NCBI GenBank assembly: GCA_905233985.1
Contig: CAJOFA010000034.1
Coordinates: forward strand, 1-39,355
Direction: 5' to 3'
Source: an uncultured Prevotella sp.
Lineage (GTDB): Bacteria > Bacteroidota > Bacteroidia > Bacteroidales > Bacteroidaceae
Length of the DNA stretch: 39,355 nucleotides
In this document: piece after piece, positions 16,426-24,547 of the stretch
How positions within the stretch are numbered: position 1 is the first letter of the stretch
Layout: the number at the start of each line of letters is the position of its first letter
The notes under the pieces: model-generated
What the model was told of the DNA's origin: nothing
Database searches by the model: none
Seen by the model: only the letters and a program-made list of their open reading frames with translations
Translations under genes and position numbers: made by a program

Positions 16426-17787
16426 CTAAGTCAACGACTCTTTCTGTTCAGTGGGGGAATCATCTTCGAGGTATAGGGCGTCGTCCATGTCGGCGAGGGA
16501 CTTTTTCTTCTTGTTCTCGCTGGCACCGGCCTTCAGCAGGGCACGTGCTGCCGTGATGATGCTCTTGCCGCCTTCGGCTGTGGAGATCTTCAGCGACTGC
16601 ATGCTGTTGACGGTCTCGGTTATGTTCTTCTCTACGCTGGCGAAGCGGATGCCGAAGTCCTGCACTCGGTCAATCACCGTATTGGCTGCCTTCATCATGG
16701 CCTCCTGGTTCTCGAGTTGACGCACCTGTGTCCACATCATCTCCAGCACCCTGAGATTCATATACATCGTCTGCGGTCCGAGAATCAGCACACCCTCGTC
16801 GTAGGCTTCGCGCCAGAGTGTGGAGTCGTTGAGTAGTGCCAGGTTCAGGGCACCCTCGATGGGGATGTACATGATGGCGAAGTTCAGCCGGCTATAGCCT
16901 TCAGGCAGGTACTTGGTGTAGTCTTTCCTGGCCAGACGCTTCACTTGTGCCTTGACGCTGTCGATATGCGCTTGAAGGTAGGCGTTCTTCTCCGGTGCAT
17001 CGTCTTCACAGTTCATATAGCGCTCGTAGTCTGTCAGCGACATCTTTGAGTCAACGACGACGTGGCGGTTATGGGGGAAGTGGAGAATGAAGTCAGGCAC
17101 GAGACCTTTCTCATCGTCGCCTTTCATCCGCTTGCCGAAGCTGTCCTTCAGCGTCTCCTGGGTGTCGAACTGCTCTCCTTCCTTCAGTTCGAGGTCTTCG
17201 AGCAGCTGCTTGAGTTTCAGCTCACCGAAGTTCCCCTGTGTCTTCACCTTACCAGTGAGCGCACGCGACAGCCTGTCAGCTGTCTCGCCCAGGGCAGCAC
17301 TCTTCTCCATGTTGATTTTGATGGTCTCGTCGAGCCGTGTGAGTGCCTCTGCCTGCTGCTCCTTGTTTCTGGCAAGAGCCTCCTGCATGTCCTTCAGACT
17401 CTTCTGCAGAGGGTCGATAATCTTCGACACCTGTTCCTTGTTCTGTTCGCCAAGCTCGTTCTGGCGCATCTTCAGCACCTTCTCAGAGGTGGTCTGCATC
17501 TGCTCCTTGATGAGGTTCAGCTGACTGTTCAGCTGCTCCTCGTTCATCTGCTTCAGGTTGGCAATCTGGTTGTCGTGGGTTTCGCGCATCTGCTTGAGCT
17601 GCTGCTCATACGATGACTTCAGCTGAGCAATCTGGTGTTCGTTGGATGACTTCAACTCAGTAATCTGCTGCTCATACGATGACTTCAAGGTATCCACATA
17701 CTCTTTCTTTCCACGGTTGCCCATGAAATATCCCAAAACTGCCATGACGATGATGGCAATGATTGCGATGACAAGATATAGCTCCAT
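16426..17787 (-). CDS. rmuC: RmuC-family DNA recombination protein
   Basis: 453 residues. One N-terminal membrane helix (about 3-22), then a coiled coil containing five successive 11-residue repeats (about 33-88, LKSSYEQQI-type units), then the RmuC nuclease-like domain: QGNFGELKLKQLLEDLEL, VPDFILHFP, VVVDSKMSLTDYERY, FAIMYIPIEGALNLAL and LILGPQTMYMNLR. RmuC limits recombination at inverted repeats in Escherichia coli. It starts 21 bases after the carboxylesterase stop, so the two genes are probably co-transcribed. Homologues have a coiled coil here, but the regularity of the 11-residue units is notable. Confidence 0.93.
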   Translation of the reverse strand: MELYLVIAIIAIIVMAVLGYFMGNRGKKEYVDTLKSSYEQQITELKSSNEHQIAQLKSSYEQQLKQMRETHDNQIANLKQMNEEQLNSQLNLIKEQMQTTSEKVLKMRQNELGEQNKEQVSKIIDPLQKSLKDMQEALARNKEQQAEALTRLDETIKINMEKSAALGETADRLSRALTGKVKTQGNFGELKLKQLLEDLELKEGEQFDTQETLKDSFGKRMKGDDEKGLVPDFILHFPHNRHVVVDSKMSLTDYERYMNCEDDAPEKNAYLQAHIDSVKAQVKRLARKDYTKYLPEGYSRLNFAIMYIPIEGALNLALLNDSTLWREAYDEGVLILGPQTMYMNLRVLEMMWTQVRQLENQEAMMKAANTVIDRVQDFGIRFASVEKNITETVNSMQSLKISTAEGGKSIITAARALLKAGASENKKKKSLADMDDALYLEDDSPTEQKESLT

Positions 17788-17808
17788 ACAATTTGTAGTT
17801 TTAATGAT

Positions 17809-19401
17809 CTAACGGGCATTGAACTCGTCCAACTGTTTGAAGCAGTGGCGGTTGATAATTGCTTCCAGCTCACGGTCAGGATTGTTGCGGATGTAACAGC
17901 GGGGACCGAAAACCATTAACTCACCGTTTTCTGCTGTGTAAGGATGCCACGCAGGGAGCGAGGCTATTTGCGGGTTGCCCGTCTTGGCAAACTGCGCCCA
18001 AACGCTGCTCATGGTGTCTGCCAGTCTCAGGTCCTCGTCAGTGGGATGGGGCAGGTCGTTCTTGGCATTTTGCAGCGTGTTGAAACAGAACTTCAGCTCA
18101 TGTCCGTGGATGGAGCCGTTGTTCAGGGGCGAGCGCCACGTGAACATATACATATAGACAGGTGACGGGTGAAGGGAGGATGGTGAAGGGAGGAGGTCCG
18201 TAGAAGACGTGATGGCGTCGGCCGTGATGATGGTCTTGGGCCGGAACAGCCAGTCGATGCTCAGCAGGTCCTGCGGTGTATAGTCGGGATATGCCTTGGC
18301 AAAGGCTGTGATATAGGCATCGGTCTCGTCGCCGAAAGTCTTGACTAATTCTGTGCGTGCCTCGTCTAACGTGATGTCACGGTCATAGTGCAGGCGCTGC
18401 AGCTCGTTGAACGTGGTGCCGATCATCAGGGGCTTCCCTGCCGAGAGTGCCGAGAAACCAGGCTGGAAAGGCTGTTGGAACAACGACTCCCCGTCGGGGG
18501 TGGGACCGAAGCCCCACATCATCGGTGTTCCTGGCTTGCGTGTTCCAATGCTGGCTGCCATAGCACGCTGTCCGGCAGCGTAGAGTTCCTGATAAGGCAC
18601 ATCCTTGATGCGCTCCACCTCCGTCTCGCTGATGCCCAGTTCCTTCAGCACCGCCTTACCCAGCGACTGGGTCATCTCGTGCGTGTTCACGTTGAGAATG
18701 GTGCCGCTCATGATGATGGCCTTGTGGAAGAGTCCCTTTGCTGCAGGCATACACATCAGTGTGCCCACCTTACCGCCACCGCCCGACTCACCGAAGATGG
18801 TCACGTTCTGCGGATCGCCGCCGAAGTTATTGATGTTGTCACGCACCCATTCCAATGCCTGTACGACGTCCAGCATACCCGCATTGCCCGAATACCTGTA
18901 TTTCTCCGAGACAGCAGACAGGTCGAGGAAACCGAGGATGTTCAGCCGATGGTTCACGCTGACCACCACCACGTCCTTCTTGGCCAACTGCATACCGGGG
19001 TCCCAAGCAGAAGTGCCCGAGTCGAAGCCGCCGCCATGCAGCCACACCATGACAGGCTTGAGGGTGGAGGGGTGAGGGGCTGATGCCCGTAACCCTTCAT
19101 CCGTCGTCCATACATTCAGCACACAGCAGTTTTCCGACATCTCGTCTTCGTTCAGCGTTCTGCCCCATGTCTGCTGCATGGCCTGTGGGCCCCAGTGGTC
19201 GCAGACTCTCACACCGTCCCATTTATCCACAGGTTTCGGCGGCATGAAACGCTCCACCTTGGCATACGGAATGCCGAGAAAGGCCATTGTGCCTTCCTGT
19301 TCCGTTCCGCTGATTCTTCCCGATGTGGTATTGATTACCTGTGCCGAGGCAGTTCCTGCCATCAACAATATAGCCGACAAAACAAAAAAATATTTTTTCA
19401 T
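17809..19401 (-). CDS. Secreted type-B carboxylesterase
   Basis: 530 residues from ATG 19401 (MKKYFFVLSAILLMAGTASAQ signal peptide); a longer frame from 19443 would overlap the promoter. Alpha/beta-hydrolase marks: oxyanion loop WLHGGGF (about 120-126), nucleophile elbow FGESGGGG with Ser206, acid Glu332 (IGTTFNELQ) and His431 (GSIHGHEL). The Cys92-Cys93 pair lies where the family has its early disulfide. Such enzymes cleave esters, in gut Bacteroidales often of plant or drug-like substrates; the actual substrate cannot be read. Two short insertions, SAPHPSTL (about 107-114) and LLPSPSSLHPSP (about 402-413), are encoded by C-rich 7-bp repeats and interrupt otherwise conserved strands. Confidence 0.92.
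   Translation of the reverse strand: MKKYFFVLSAILLMAGTASAQVINTTSGRISGTEQEGTMAFLGIPYAKVERFMPPKPVDKWDGVRVCDHWGPQAMQQTWGRTLNEDEMSENCCVLNVWTTDEGLRASAPHPSTLKPVMVWLHGGGFDSGTSAWDPGMQLAKKDVVVVSVNHRLNILGFLDLSAVSEKYRYSGNAGMLDVVQALEWVRDNINNFGGDPQNVTIFGESGGGGKVGTLMCMPAAKGLFHKAIIMSGTILNVNTHEMTQSLGKAVLKELGISETEVERIKDVPYQELYAAGQRAMAASIGTRKPGTPMMWGFGPTPDGESLFQQPFQPGFSALSAGKPLMIGTTFNELQRLHYDRDITLDEARTELVKTFGDETDAYITAFAKAYPDYTPQDLLSIDWLFRPKTIITADAITSSTDLLPSPSSLHPSPVYMYMFTWRSPLNNGSIHGHELKFCFNTLQNAKNDLPHPTDEDLRLADTMSSVWAQFAKTGNPQIASLPAWHPYTAENGELMVFGPRCYIRNNPDRELEAIINRHCFKQLDEFNAR
18157..18197 (-). repeat. C-rich 7-bp repeat inside the carboxylesterase gene
   Basis: On the coding (minus) strand, CCTTCAC, a diverged unit, CCTTCAC and CCGTCAC follow each other at 7-base steps. 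It encodes the LPSPSSLHPSP insertion just before the conserved YMYMFTW strand. Confidence 0.65.
19061..19080 (-). repeat. C-rich 7-bp repeat inside the carboxylesterase gene (second site)
   Basis: On the coding strand CCCCTCA, CCCCTCC and ACCCTCA follow at 7-base steps. They encode part of the APHPSTL stretch before KPVMVWLHGGG. Confidence 0.55.
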
Positions 19402-19420
19402 AACACGCAATTGTTTTCTG

Positions 19421-19428
19421 CAAAGATA
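19421..19428 (-). promoter_or_regulatory. -7 promoter box of the carboxylesterase-rmuC operon
   Basis: The minus strand reads TATCTTTG, 19 bases before the ATG at 19401. Confidence 0.65.
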
Positions 19429-19634
19429 GCAACTTTTCATCAAACAGAAAACTTTTTCATTTATTTTTTGAACGTTTCAATTAATATTTCGTGTATCAAA
19501 TAGGACTTTCCTTGCGGGAAGTCAGGGAGTTAAGGGTTGTAGTTGCACAACTTTGGGTGTCTGTGCAACGAAAATACTGCTAAATTTTTCGAAAATTCTT
19601 ACATAAAAACGCTCTATGTTTTGGATAATTTTTG

Positions 19635-19642
19635 TACCTTTG
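19635..19642 (+). promoter_or_regulatory. -7 promoter box of nrdDG
   Basis: TACCTTTG on the plus strand, 220 bases upstream of the nrdD ATG. This predicts a leader of roughly 215 bases, unusually long for this window, carrying several hairpins. Confidence 0.65.
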
Positions 19643-19653
19643 CAACCGGTTAG

Positions 19654-19752
19654 AGTTTTCCAAAACGGAAAACTTTTTTCTGAACACAGATGAAAAAGTT
19701 GTCCAAAACGGAAAACTTTTCGTCTGAAAAACGGATGGCAGACGACGGTCTG
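19654..19752 (+). promoter_or_regulatory. Structured 5' leader of nrdD (candidate cis-acting RNA)
   Basis: A 19-base direct repeat TCCAAAACGGAAAACTTTT occurs at 19659-19677 and 19702-19720. Each copy is the 3' half of a hairpin (AGTTTTCC/GGAAAACT at 19654-19674; a longer one-mismatch stem at about 19692-19721). Next, CGTCTG (19721-19726) can pair with CAGACG (19739-19744), while CAGAC (19739-19743) can instead pair with GTCTG (19748-19752), giving mutually exclusive helices. Regulation by attenuation or ligand is inference; a dispersed repeat is the alternative. Confidence 0.45.
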
Positions 19753-19862
19753 CAAGATGTCCGAAATCGCGCAAAAGTGCATACAGGAGCCTATTTCAAC
19801 TGAGAACCTCGAGCTATTGAAAAGACTATAAATATAATATATAAGTAATACAACAACATAAA

Positions 19863-21959
19863 ATGGAAATTAAAAATTTTACCATTACCAAACGTGACGG
19901 CACAAAAGACCGTTTCTCGTTAGACAAAATTATGAACGCCATCGTCAAGGCGTTTGAGAGTGTTGAACAGCCCACAGACCTCGGCACACTGTCGAAGATT
20001 CTGAGCCATCTGGACATCCACGACGACATCAAGGTGGAGGATATCCAGAACCAAGTGGAGGAGGCGCTGATGCGCGAGGGCTTCTACAAGGTGGCCAAGT
20101 CGTTCATGCTCTATCGTCAGGCTCACACGGAAGACCGTGAGACATTACAGCGTCTGCAATTCCTCTCCGACTATGTGGAGTCGGTGAATGCTGCTACGGG
20201 CTCGAAGTATGACGCTAATGCCAACGTGGAGCATAAGAACATTGCCACGCTCATCGGTGAGCTGCCGAAGTCAAGCTTTATCCGTCTGAACCGTCGTCTG
20301 CTTACCGACCGCATCAAGAAGATGTATGGCAAGCAGCTCGCCGACGAGTATATTGACAAGCTGACGCACCACTTCATCTACAAGAACGACGAGACGAGCC
20401 TTGCCAACTACTGCGCCTCCATCACGATGTATCCCTGGCTCATCAGCGGTACACAGTCGATAGGCGGTAACTCTACAGCTCCGACAAACCTGAAGAGCTA
20501 TTGCGGCGGTTTCGTGAATATGGTGTTCATGGTCAGCTCGATGTTGAGCGGTGCCTGTGCTACGCCGGAGTTCCTCATGTACATGAACTACTTTATCGGT
20601 AAGGAGTTCGGACTGGACTACTGGAAGCGTTCCGACGAAGTGGTGGATCTCTCGCTGAAGCATCGCACGCTGGACAAGGTCATCACCGACTACTTCGAGC
20701 AGATTGTCTATTCGCTGAACCAGCCGACAGGTGCACGCAACTATCAGGCTGTGTTCTGGAATGTGGCTTACTATGACCGCTATTATTTCGAGAGCATTTT
20801 CGGTGACTTCTATTTCCCCGACGGCTCAAAGCCCGACTGGGACGGTCTGTCGTGGCTGCAGAAGCGCTTTATGAAGTGGTTTAACCACGAGCGCACGAAG
20901 ACCTTGCTGACCTTCCCCGTAGAGACGATGGCACTGCTCGTTGACGAGAATGGCGAGTGTAAGGACAAGGAATGGGGTGAGTTCACCGCAGAAATGTATT
21001 CGGAGGGTCATTCGTTCTTCACCTACATGAGCAATAATGCCGACTCGCTTTCAAGTTGTTGCCGTTTGCGCAACGAGATTACGGACAATGGTTTTAGCTA
21101 CACGTTAGGTGCCGGTGGCGTCAGCACGGGATCGAAGTCGGTGCTCACCATCAACCTGAACCGCTGTATCCAGTATGCCGTGAACCATAAACTGGACTAT
21201 CTGGTCTATCTCGGTGAGATTATCGACCTGTGCCATAAGGTGCAGCTGGCCTACAACGAGAACCTGAAGGAGTTGCAACAGCACGGTATGCTGCCGCTGT
21301 TTGACGGAGGTTACATCAATATCTCACGTCAGTATCTGACCATCGGTATCAACGGACTGGTGGAGGCTGCCGAGTTCATGGGCCTGAAGATTACGCCTAA
21401 CGACGACTACCTGCACTTTGTTCAGGGCATCCTCGGCCTGATTGAGAAGTACAACAAGCAGTATCGCTCGAAGGATGTGATGTTCAACTGTGAGATGATT
21501 CCTGCCGAGAACGTGGGTGTGAAGCACGCCAAGTGGGACCGTGAGGACGGTTACTTCGTGCCGCGTGACTGCTACAACTCATATTTCTACGTGGTAGAGG
21601 ACGACTCGCTGTCAGTTATTGACAAGTTCAAGCTGCACGGAGCACCTTACATCGAGCACCTGACGGGTGGCTCTGCCCTGCACATGAACCTGGATGAACA
21701 CCTGTCGAAGGAGCAGTACCTGCACCTGCTGAAGGTGGCCGCCAAGGAAGGCTGTAATTACTTCACGTTCAACATCCCCAACACCGTGTGCAATGACTGC
21801 GGCACCATCGACAAGCGTTATCTGCACGAGTGTCCGCACTGCCACTCGAAGAATATCGACTACATGACGCGCATTATCGGCTATCTGAAACGCGTGAGCA
21901 ACTTCTCACAAGCTCGTCAGGAAGAGGCTGCACGCCGATTCTATGCACACGCAGAATAA
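19863..21959 (+). CDS. nrdD: Anaerobic ribonucleoside-triphosphate reductase (class III, large subunit)
   Basis: 698 residues. An N-terminal ATP-cone domain (ITKRDGTKDRFSLDKI, residues about 7-95) senses dATP/ATP. The glycyl-radical barrel has the GARNYQAVFWNVAYYDRYYF and GAGGVSTGSKSVLTINLNR motifs. The C-terminal zinc site uses Cys643, Cys646, Cys657 and Cys660 (CNDC...CPHC), followed by the glycyl-radical loop RIIGYL with Gly673. It reduces ribonucleotides to deoxyribonucleotides without oxygen. The activase nrdG follows after 3 bases. The gene has its own promoter and a long structured leader. The lineage-typical CC motif in NADSLSSCCRLRNE contains the candidate active-site cysteines. Confidence 0.97.
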   Translation: MEIKNFTITKRDGTKDRFSLDKIMNAIVKAFESVEQPTDLGTLSKILSHLDIHDDIKVEDIQNQVEEALMREGFYKVAKSFMLYRQAHTEDRETLQRLQFLSDYVESVNAATGSKYDANANVEHKNIATLIGELPKSSFIRLNRRLLTDRIKKMYGKQLADEYIDKLTHHFIYKNDETSLANYCASITMYPWLISGTQSIGGNSTAPTNLKSYCGGFVNMVFMVSSMLSGACATPEFLMYMNYFIGKEFGLDYWKRSDEVVDLSLKHRTLDKVITDYFEQIVYSLNQPTGARNYQAVFWNVAYYDRYYFESIFGDFYFPDGSKPDWDGLSWLQKRFMKWFNHERTKTLLTFPVETMALLVDENGECKDKEWGEFTAEMYSEGHSFFTYMSNNADSLSSCCRLRNEITDNGFSYTLGAGGVSTGSKSVLTINLNRCIQYAVNHKLDYLVYLGEIIDLCHKVQLAYNENLKELQQHGMLPLFDGGYINISRQYLTIGINGLVEAAEFMGLKITPNDDYLHFVQGILGLIEKYNKQYRSKDVMFNCEMIPAENVGVKHAKWDREDGYFVPRDCYNSYFYVVEDDSLSVIDKFKLHGAPYIEHLTGGSALHMNLDEHLSKEQYLHLLKVAAKEGCNYFTFNIPNTVCNDCGTIDKRYLHECPHCHSKNIDYMTRIIGYLKRVSNFSQARQEEAARRFYAHAE

Positions 21960-21962
21960 GAG

Positions 21963-22430
21963 ATGCTGAAATACGTCAACACAGGCATTGTTTTTCAGGA
22001 GATACCCGACGAGACGACACTGGCAATCAATATTTCAGGTTGCCCGTGTCGTTGTCCGGGTTGTCACAGCCACTACCTGTGGGAAGACATCGGGTTGCCG
22101 CTCAATGCCGAAGCCATTGACTCCTTTATTGAAAAGTATGGAAATGACATCACCTGCATCGCTTTTATGGGCGGTGACGGTGACCCGAAAGGTGTGAACC
22201 AGTTGGCACAGTATATCCATGAGGAATACCCGGAATTCAAGGTGGCATGGTATAGTGGACGCCTGCGCATCCCGTCGCAAGTATGTAAGACGGATTTTGA
22301 TTACATCAAGGTGGGCCCCTTCATCCGACACTTAGGTCCGCTGAAGGAGCCCACTACCAATCAAAGAATGTACCGCAAGCAGGATGACGGTACATTCGAG
22401 GATATCACGGAACGCTTCTGGAAGCGCTGA
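21963..22430 (+). CDS. nrdG: Anaerobic ribonucleotide reductase activating protein (radical SAM)
   Basis: 155 residues. The radical-SAM cysteine motif CX3CX2C is Cys27, Cys31 and Cys34 in ISGCPCRCPGCHSHYLW, with an extra Cys29. It binds a 4Fe-4S cluster and S-adenosylmethionine and abstracts the hydrogen from Gly673 of NrdD. The SAM-binding GGE-like motif is FMGGDGDP, in which Asp replaces the usual Glu. The gene lies 3 bases after nrdD and must be co-translated. It converges with the minus-strand cluster, whose last stop codon is only 12 bases away. Confidence 0.96.
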   Translation: MLKYVNTGIVFQEIPDETTLAINISGCPCRCPGCHSHYLWEDIGLPLNAEAIDSFIEKYGNDITCIAFMGGDGDPKGVNQLAQYIHEEYPEFKVAWYSGRLRIPSQVCKTDFDYIKVGPFIRHLGPLKEPTTNQRMYRKQDDGTFEDITERFWKR

Positions 22431-22442
22431 AGAGTGTAAGCC

Positions 22443-22937
22443 TTATGGGACTTTAGGCAAGGGTGGGGGTGCAGCAACTGTGGCCTCTTCGTCAAAGTCG
22501 AGGGTGGAAGGAGGAAGGTTACCCCTCTCTCCCCCTTGGGGGGAGTCGGAGGGGGCTCTTTCTGCCTGCTCCTCAGCAGCCATACGGTCAAGCTTCTCCT
22601 GTAGCTCCTGAAGCAGAAAGTCGCGCTCCTTGCCTGGTTCCATAGGCGTGAACATCCACTTCGTCAGATACTCCAAGCCAGGACTTATACCGATGGCTCC
22701 TTCAATAGTCACCATATAGAATTGTCCTTTCTTCAATTCATGCTCCGCGTCCCATGCCTTGGCAAACTCGAAGATTTCGTTGAGCGTGTAAACATCACCT
22801 GTCTCAACCAAACGCCACACCTGGCAACGATTGGTGGCTATGGCTAACGCCTGCAATAGATAATGATAATGTCCAGTCCAGAATCCTTCCTCGGCATATT
22901 CATGGTTCTGTTTATCTTTTTCGTTCATTGTTTCCAT
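22443..22937 (-). CDS. Uncharacterised protein, shortened paralogue of the zinc-ribbon protein
   Basis: 164 residues. Residues about 20-115 match the N-terminal domain of the gene at 23774-24508: GHYHYLLQALAIATNRCQVWR, YTLNEIFEFAK.WDAE, QFYMV..EGAIG.SPGLE, TKWMF.PMEPGKERDFLL. The protein then passes through a region encoded by a GC-rich palindrome and C-rich repeats (SDSPQGGERGNLPPSTL) to a short DEEATVAAPPPLPK tail and stops. The zinc ribbon present in its paralogue is missing. It is the last gene of the six-gene operon, 31 bases after the membrane-protein gene and 12 bases from the nrdG stop. It may have lost its 3' end in a rearrangement. No known function. Confidence 0.7.
   Translation of the reverse strand: METMNEKDKQNHEYAEEGFWTGHYHYLLQALAIATNRCQVWRLVETGDVYTLNEIFEFAKAWDAEHELKKGQFYMVTIEGAIGISPGLEYLTKWMFTPMEPGKERDFLLQELQEKLDRMAAEEQAERAPSDSPQGGERGNLPPSTLDFDEEATVAAPPPLPKVP
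22497..22557 (-). repeat. Composite dispersed repeat inside the 3' end of a coding sequence
   Basis: The minus strand carries a palindrome with CTCCCCC/GGGGGG arms (22529-22545) flanked by CCTCCGAC- and CCTTCC/CCACCC-type C-rich repeats. It is related in character to 1478-1512. It is translated in frame as part of the preceding entry. Confidence 0.65.
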
Positions 22938-22968
22938 ATTATTTTCTGTTTTTCTATTATCTTTATTA

Positions 22969-23760
22969 CTATCGGTTGGGTATAGCAGGAGGTGTCGGCG
23001 GAGTTTGCTGCGACGATGCCGGAGCTACAGGCTGCGGCTTATCCTTGATAATCAGCCCAATAATGAATCCCCAGAAGAGGAAGAACAGGGCAAGCCAGAA
23101 GCACCAATGCAGTCCAATGAGACTGAGTCCGACGGCAAGCGTGAATCCTACCGTCATACCCGTTAGGAAGCGCGTGATGTTAATGTACTTCGGCACACGT
23201 CCCTTAGACAACGAGTTGGCTATCGAGAACAGCAGTCCAAACAGGAATCCGCCCTGGTTGCCGATATTCTGCAACAGCAATACCAGTGCCACGATACCCA
23301 CCATAGAGTTTACCCAACTCTGGTTGATATTCATGAACGTATAGATGAGCAAAGCAAAACCCAAGCCCTTCAGCAACGGGGCTATACCACGTGCAGTATC
23401 TTTTGACATGCTGGTGAACATGCCCTTGATGCCGCCTGCTACACCCACGAAGGGTAATTTCTTCTCAAATAGTGGCAGGATGGCGCTATTGATGAACACA
23501 GCCATCACCACCTTTCCGGCTATGCCACCCACAGCACCGAGTACACCACCAAACAGTCCACCCTCGGCATACGAGAGGAAGCTGGCAATCTGCAATGGCC
23601 ACGGGAAGGGTTTCCACATGGACGACAGGATACCAATAACAATCCACACAATACCTATGACCACAGTGGGCAGCAGCTTCAACGGGTGCTTGAACACCTG
23701 CAGCCCTTGTTTCCATGCATTCTTTAAATACTGGCCTACGCCTATTCTTTCGTTTTCCAT
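22969..23760 (-). CDS. Uncharacterised polytopic inner-membrane protein
   Basis: 263 residues from ATG 23760; the longer frame from 23841 would run into the preceding gene. Begins MENERIGVGQYLKNAWKQGLQ, a short amphipathic cytoplasmic segment, then about six hydrophobic helices (about 32-52, 64-95, 125-150, 160-178, 200-217, 220-240). The C-terminus is a proline-rich cytoplasmic tail (PVAPASSQQTPPTPPAI). No transporter, protease or kinase motif is visible. The stop of the zinc-ribbon gene lies 13 bases upstream, so they are one transcript. It could anchor the operon's secreted proteins or form a channel; that is speculation. Confidence 0.75.
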   Translation of the reverse strand: MENERIGVGQYLKNAWKQGLQVFKHPLKLLPTVVIGIVWIVIGILSSMWKPFPWPLQIASFLSYAEGGLFGGVLGAVGGIAGKVVMAVFINSAILPLFEKKLPFVGVAGGIKGMFTSMSKDTARGIAPLLKGLGFALLIYTFMNINQSWVNSMVGIVALVLLLQNIGNQGGFLFGLLFSIANSLSKGRVPKYINITRFLTGMTVGFTLAVGLSLIGLHWCFWLALFFLFWGFIIGLIIKDKPQPVAPASSQQTPPTPPAIPNR

Positions 23761-23773
23761 GTTTCGTCCTCCC

Positions 23774-24508
23774 TTATTTGATATTGATACTTTTACCACA
23801 ATTACCGCAGAAGCTGCTGTTGGGGATGAGCTGGGCACCACAGAACGGACAGAACTTCAATGCCATCTTTGGTGCCTCAGCTGTCGGAATGGAACGAACG
23901 ACCTCTGCCACAACTGTAGCATCGTCGTCATCGTCTTCCACCACAACAGGCTGTGGTGCTGGCTGAGGCGTTGGCTGCGGTGTAACAACCACAGATTCCG
24001 CTACAACCGTCTCGTCGTCATCATCCATTTCTGTTGCTGCAGGGGGCACCGGTGGTACTGGTGCAATTGGTGGAACGACAGGGGCTTGTGGTGCAGACTT
24101 GGCTGCTTTTTCTGCTGCCAATCCCTGCTGCACAGCTTGCTCCACAGCATCCTGAACGGCACGTTCTGTCTGCAGTTCCTCGCGCATCTTACGCACCAGG
24201 AAGTCACGTTCCTTGCCTGGCTCCATAGGAATGAACATCCACTTTGTCATCCACTCCAGTCCAGGACTAAGCCCGATGGCTCCCTCACGTGACACCATAT
24301 AGAACTGATGCCCGCTTAGCGGCTGCTCTGCATCGACTTTCTTGGCAAACTCAAAGAGTTCCTTCAAAGTGTAAGGCACACCTTGAGCGGTCTCGCGCCA
24401 CACCCAGCAACGCGTCATGCTAACAGCCAATGCCTGCGTCAGCAACTTATAGTGTCCCAACGGGCGCACTTTCAATGCTTCATTGTTTGTTTGATTGGTT
24501 TGTTCCAT
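23774..24508 (-). CDS. Uncharacterised zinc-ribbon protein
   Basis: 244 residues. Domain 1 (about 15-115) is shared with the gene at 22443: LGHYKLLTQALAV, WRETAQGVPYTLKELFEFAKK, QFYMVSREGAIGLSPGLEW, KWMFIPMEPGKERDFLV. A charged coiled coil (about 105-140), then a Pro/Val and poly-acidic linker (DDDDETVVAE and VVVEDDDDDATVVAE repeats, about 160-210) leads to a C-terminal zinc ribbon CPFC-X10-CGNC (about 219-240). There is no signal peptide, so it is cytosolic. It starts 39 bases after the stop of the large secreted protein. C-terminal ribbons of this sort often serve as small docking or regulatory modules. Confidence 0.78.
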   Translation of the reverse strand: MEQTNQTNNEALKVRPLGHYKLLTQALAVSMTRCWVWRETAQGVPYTLKELFEFAKKVDAEQPLSGHQFYMVSREGAIGLSPGLEWMTKWMFIPMEPGKERDFLVRKMREELQTERAVQDAVEQAVQQGLAAEKAAKSAPQAPVVPPIAPVPPVPPAATEMDDDDETVVAESVVVTPQPTPQPAPQPVVVEDDDDDATVVAEVVRSIPTAEAPKMALKFCPFCGAQLIPNSSFCGNCGKSINIK

Positions 24509-24547
24509 GTCGGTATTTTCTTTATATTTTGTATTCTTTTTTGTATA

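Noticed and set aside
19522..19782. Minus-strand frames in the nrdD leader
   Set aside because: They are the reverse side of the repeated leader sequence (KSFPFWTTF-type residues come from the 19-mer) and contain the nrdD promoter.
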